NCBI GenBank assembly: GCA_004292695.1
Contig: RDXV01000027.1
Span: forward strand, 1 to 39,565
Source of the DNA: Nostocales cyanobacterium
Lineage (GTDB): Bacteria > Cyanobacteriota > Cyanobacteriia > Cyanobacteriales > Nostocaceae
Direction: 5' to 3'
DNA length: 39,565 bases
The first letter of the stretch is position 1. Each line of letters begins with the position of its first letter. The notes under the pieces were generated by a model, which was not told the origin of the DNA, searched no databases, and saw only the letters and a program-made list of their open reading frames with translations. The position numbers and the translations under genes are program-made. Positions 36,475 to 39,565 of this stretch are shown in pieces.

Positions 36475-37539
36475 TTACAGTAAGTCTTGAAAACGGGGAT
36501 CACTTTGTAGAGTTTTGAGGACTTGCTTAATTTCCTGAGTGCGTTCCTTTTTCACTATTAGGGTAGCATTGCGATCGCGCACAATAACCACATCTTCTAA
36601 ACCTATAGTAACAATCACATCATCAGGACTGGAAGCGTAAATAATCGCGCCTTGAGTATCTAAACCTACATGAGTAGCCAATTCCACATTAGGAGTATTA
36701 TCTTGTTTCAATAGGCGCTCAATAGCATTCCAATCACCAAGGTCATCCCAACCAAATTCCACAGGTAAAACATGAGCCAGACTTGTCTTTTCCATTAGTG
36801 CATAGTCTATACTTTTCTTAGGTAACTGTGGATAAATACCAGAACCAGATTGTATTAAAGGAGTAATAATTTCTGGGGCGTGGGTGTGTAATTCTTCGAG
36901 AACTACACCAGCACGAAAAACAAACATCCCACTATTCCAGCTAAAACGCCCTGTTGATAAAAAATTCTCAGCAGTTTCGAGATCAGGCTTTTCAGTAAAG
37001 CGATTGACATGATAAGCTGGCAGATTATTAAAGCTACCAATCTTTTCACCTTGTTCAATGTAACCGTAGCCAGTTGAGGGAAAAGTAGGCTTGATCCCCA
37101 AAGTAACGATAGCATCTTTGCTAGTTGCTAACTGGTAAGCCGCACTCAATGTATCTTGAAATACCTCTTGATCAGCGATCCAGTGATCAGCGGGGAAAAA
37201 GCCAATTACAGCTTCTTCTCCGTAACGCTTTTTAATTTCTAAACTAGCCCAAGCGACGGCGGCAGCGGTGTCTCTCCCCTGTAATTCGATCAGCAAATTT
37301 GCAGATGGCAGATCGGGTAATTGTTCCCTTACGCCTTCCGCTATTTGACTAGAGGTAATCACCCATAGTTGATCCCAACCACCTGCTAGGTGGAGCAGTC
37401 TATTAGCAGTTGATTGGAGTAGACTTTTAGAACTACCATCTAGGCTTAAAAATTGCTTTGGTCTGTTTTGGCGGCTTAAAGGCCAAAAACGTTCACCTTT
37501 ACCACCAGCCAAAATTACAGGGATAAGTTGATTATTCAT
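36475..37539 (-). CDS. Mannose-1-phosphate guanylyltransferase
   Basis: A 354-residue enzyme making GDP-mannose from mannose-1-phosphate and GTP, a precursor for polysaccharides and glycoconjugates. The nucleotide signature LAGGKGERFWPLSRQNRPKQ is at 10-29, and FPADHWI, GYGYIE and FTEKPD follow in canonical order. It is the short single-function form without the isomerase domain of long ManC proteins. The start ATG 37539 fits the family better than the upstream ATG at 37593, which adds 18 residues without similarity. Its divergent neighbour is an LCP-family protein. Confidence 0.93.
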   Translation of the reverse strand: MNNQLIPVILAGGKGERFWPLSRQNRPKQFLSLDGSSKSLLQSTANRLLHLAGGWDQLWVITSSQIAEGVREQLPDLPSANLLIELQGRDTAAAVAWASLEIKKRYGEEAVIGFFPADHWIADQEVFQDTLSAAYQLATSKDAIVTLGIKPTFPSTGYGYIEQGEKIGSFNNLPAYHVNRFTEKPDLETAENFLSTGRFSWNSGMFVFRAGVVLEELHTHAPEIITPLIQSGSGIYPQLPKKSIDYALMEKTSLAHVLPVEFGWDDLGDWNAIERLLKQDNTPNVELATHVGLDTQGAIIYASSPDDVIVTIGLEDVVIVRDRNATLIVKKERTQEIKQVLKTLQSDPRFQDLL

Positions 37540-37901
37540 GTTCTCTAATACACTTACTTTTAGAACAATATTACAGCAGTTAACAGCCGTCATCCGTCAA
37601 CAGTCAGCGGTAAGAATCTTGTGTTATCAGACTTGGTGATGGAATTTTGGACTTCAGTTACCTGGGATCTGTCGTAAGTGTATATTCTATTCATTTAGAA
37701 AATATCTATGCCGATGACTCTAAATGTTTGAGAATTGTTTATTTATTACCCATTTAGAAATCCGGGGGTTAGGATACCAATAATCAATCGAAAAATAATC
37801 AAAAAAAATCAAAAATTTGCAAAGATAGGTCTAACTTTGGCTGCAAGATTTGTGGTTTGCATTAACATACTTTTAGGGAGTGGTTGAGTGGGGAGATAAT
37901 T
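37540..37901. promoter_or_regulatory. Divergent control region between GDP-mannose and LCP genes
   Basis: A gene-free spacer that must hold promoters for both divergent genes. A direct repeat CATTTAGAAA occurs at 37692-37701 and 37751-37760, 59 bp apart. An A-rich tract (37790-37820) lies nearer the LCP gene. No firm -35/-10 pair is assigned. The sharing suggests coordinated control but does not prove it. Confidence 0.35.
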
Positions 37902-39404
37902 GTGGTTAAACAATTTCAATGGTCAGAAAATCAAGTTACACCTCAGCAAGTACCAGCATTAGATCAAGAAGAGAAACAACAGCAATTACCAATAACTGAA
38001 AATCAGTTTATCGGTATACCTGTACAGAGAACCGGATCAGAAGTTACATCTAAACAATCAGTAAATAATCCACGTGATGTAGTGAAATCAGTAGGTAATG
38101 TTCCTAATGAACTTTATGATCGGTTGGGGTTATCTATGCCCCGCTGGTTATTGTGGATATTAACTGTGATGGTTGGTATAGTTTTATCTGGTTTAATGGT
38201 ATCAACTTTGGCTTTGTGGACTCCTTTATGGAGTAACTTAGATCAAGTTCAAGATGATGATCTTGAAGCTAATACCACTAAAGATCAGGTAAAAGTTCCA
38301 GGGGTTTTGGCAAATAAAATTGCTCAATATAAACTTTCAAAACCCATGAACATTTTAGTTATGGGTATTGAACCAGTTCCAGGTACGGTAGATGGTTCTC
38401 CAGACAGTTTCACTGGTGAGAGTGATACTATGCTGCTGATCCGCTTAAACCCAAGTGACAAATCTATTCGTGTGCTTTCGATCCCCAGGGGAACAATGAT
38501 TGCACTTCCTGAACAGGGGTTAACTCAGGTATCTGAAGCTAACGCCAAAGGGGGGCCAGTTTTAGCTGCACGGGTAGTTAGTCGGACTTTAGGAAATGCA
38601 CCCATTGACAGATATATTCGCCTTTCCACTAGCGGGTTGAGGCAATTAGTGGATCAATTGGGTGGGGTAGATGTGTTTGTTCCCCAACCAATTAACTATC
38701 AAAATGATGGTTCTGTGGTGAATTTAGTCAGTGGTTGGCAAACTTTAAACGGTGAACAAGCAGAAAATTTTGCGCGTTTCCGGGAAGAAAATGTTGGTGA
38801 TTTAGGTAGAGTGCAAAGACAACAAGTGCTGATTAATTCTTTGTTGCAAAGGCTAAATAATCCCAGTGTTTTACCCAGGTTGCCTCAAATTACTCGCATT
38901 ATGCGTAAGTATTTTGACACTAACCTGAAAATGGAAGAAATGATGGCTTTGGCGAATTTTTCTGTGAATGTAGAACGGGATAATTTCCAAATGTCTATCT
39001 TACCGGGGACATTTAGCAAATTCAGTAAAAATCCTAATAGTTATTGGTTAAATCTCACCGGACAACAAAGCTTATTGAATGATTATGTTGGGGTAAATAT
39101 ACCAGGGCTAGTATCAGATTCACGCCCAGTATCTCGCCTCAGAATTGCTATTCAAAATGCTTCTAATCAGCCACATTTAACTGAAAAAATGATTGCCTAT
39201 CTCAAAAGAGAAGGTTTTCAAAATATTTACACCATACCTGAGTGGCCAGATACTCAACGTCAAACGCAAATCATTGTCCAGAAGGGCAACCCAGCACCAG
39301 GTCATGATCTACAAAAAGTTCTAGGTTTGGGTCAAGTTGATGTTTCTGCGAATGGTGATTTAGATTCTGATTTGACTATTCGCATTGGTGAAGACTGGAA
39401 ATAA
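37902..39404 (+). CDS. LytR-CpsA-Psr (LCP) family protein
   Basis: A 500-residue protein from GTG 37902, chosen because GGGGAG lies 6 bases upstream; a TTG at 37884 is possible. A cytoplasmic N-terminus of about 80 residues precedes a membrane segment (about 82-104) and then an extracytoplasmic LCP domain (about 145-330): GESDTMLLIRLNP, LSIPRGTMIALP, and FARFREENVGDLGRVQRQQ with the catalytic Arg and Asp residues. A LytR-C domain follows at about 405-475. LCP enzymes transfer lipid-linked glycopolymers onto the cell wall. It is divergent from the GDP-mannose gene, which fits a surface-polysaccharide role. Confidence 0.92.
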   Translation: MVKQFQWSENQVTPQQVPALDQEEKQQQLPITENQFIGIPVQRTGSEVTSKQSVNNPRDVVKSVGNVPNELYDRLGLSMPRWLLWILTVMVGIVLSGLMVSTLALWTPLWSNLDQVQDDDLEANTTKDQVKVPGVLANKIAQYKLSKPMNILVMGIEPVPGTVDGSPDSFTGESDTMLLIRLNPSDKSIRVLSIPRGTMIALPEQGLTQVSEANAKGGPVLAARVVSRTLGNAPIDRYIRLSTSGLRQLVDQLGGVDVFVPQPINYQNDGSVVNLVSGWQTLNGEQAENFARFREENVGDLGRVQRQQVLINSLLQRLNNPSVLPRLPQITRIMRKYFDTNLKMEEMMALANFSVNVERDNFQMSILPGTFSKFSKNPNSYWLNLTGQQSLLNDYVGVNIPGLVSDSRPVSRLRIAIQNASNQPHLTEKMIAYLKREGFQNIYTIPEWPDTQRQTQIIVQKGNPAPGHDLQKVLGLGQVDVSANGDLDSDLTIRIGEDWK

Positions 39405-39565
39405 CAGTTGACAGTTGACAGTTGACAGTTGACAGTTGACAGTTGACAGTTGACAGTTGACAGTTGACAGTTGACAGTTGACAGTTGACAGTTATCAGGA
39501 GTTCTAGGAGTCAGGAGTCAGGAGTCAGGAGGAAGATGGGGTGATGGGGTGATGGGGTGATGGGG
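39405..39565. repeat. CAGTTGA array (12 copies), then AGTCAGG and TGATGGGG arrays
   Basis: Twelve perfect CAGTTGA units (39405-39488) start right at the LCP stop codon. They pass into about three AGTCAGG units (39508-39530) and then an 8-bp TGATGGGG array that runs off the window edge. The right boundary is unknown. Confidence 0.92.

Overview
The window reads as a stretch of filamentous (Nostocales-type) cyanobacterial chromosome. Evidence seen directly: a 38-residue PsbI (photosystem II) gene, a PcxA/CemA proton-extrusion protein, at least eight HIP1 octamers (GCGATCGC), AT-rich coding DNA, many intergenic arrays of 7-bp tandem repeats, and several families typical of cyanobacteria (DUF3769/OstA-like outer-membrane protein, AAA-like + WD40, 4-Cys-prefix protein kinase, Uma2, SagB/ThcOx). 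There is no rRNA, tRNA, CRISPR array or intact transposase that I could recognise.

Layout. 1-4.8 kb: nucleotidyltransferase, pcxA, a secreted protein of unknown role and, convergently, a cyclase-family hydrolase whose start codon is not obvious. 4.8-5.3 kb: a double-hairpin repeat abutting the C-terminal remnant of a TetR regulator. 5.3-12.6 kb: a three-gene block on the + strand encoding a dynamin-like GTPase, a very large Hsp70/actin-fold ATPase and a protein I cannot assign; this is the best candidate for an undescribed system. 12.7-14.5 kb (minus): a tiny secreted Thr/Pro-rich peptide, a cytochrome b561-like membrane protein and a Uma2 nuclease. 14.6-18 kb: an orphan Dam-type methylase, trpD, and a lipoprotein-like aspartic protease whose 3' end overlaps trpD. 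18-21 kb: psbI and an LptD-like outer-membrane protein. 21-27 kb: a four-helix-bundle protein between inverted repeat arrays, a SagB-type oxidoreductase, an alpha/beta hydrolase, a Ser/Thr kinase and an Rpn-type nuclease. 27-29 kb (minus): a two-gene ABC exporter. 29-34 kb (minus): two tandem paralogous AAA-like ATPases, one fused to a diguanylate cyclase and one to a membrane segment plus 14 WD40 repeats. 34.7-39.4 kb: ABC1/UbiB-type kinase and mannose-1-phosphate guanylyltransferase (minus), then an LCP-family protein (+) facing away from it.

Working together. The GTPase/ATPase block and the AAA/GGDEF-AAA/WD40 pair look like co-transcribed multi-protein devices. The GDP-mannose gene and the LCP gene share a divergent control region and both fit cell-surface polysaccharide assembly. 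The remainder is a mosaic of single housekeeping or accessory genes separated by repeat arrays. Functions rest on motifs read by eye; no database search was possible.
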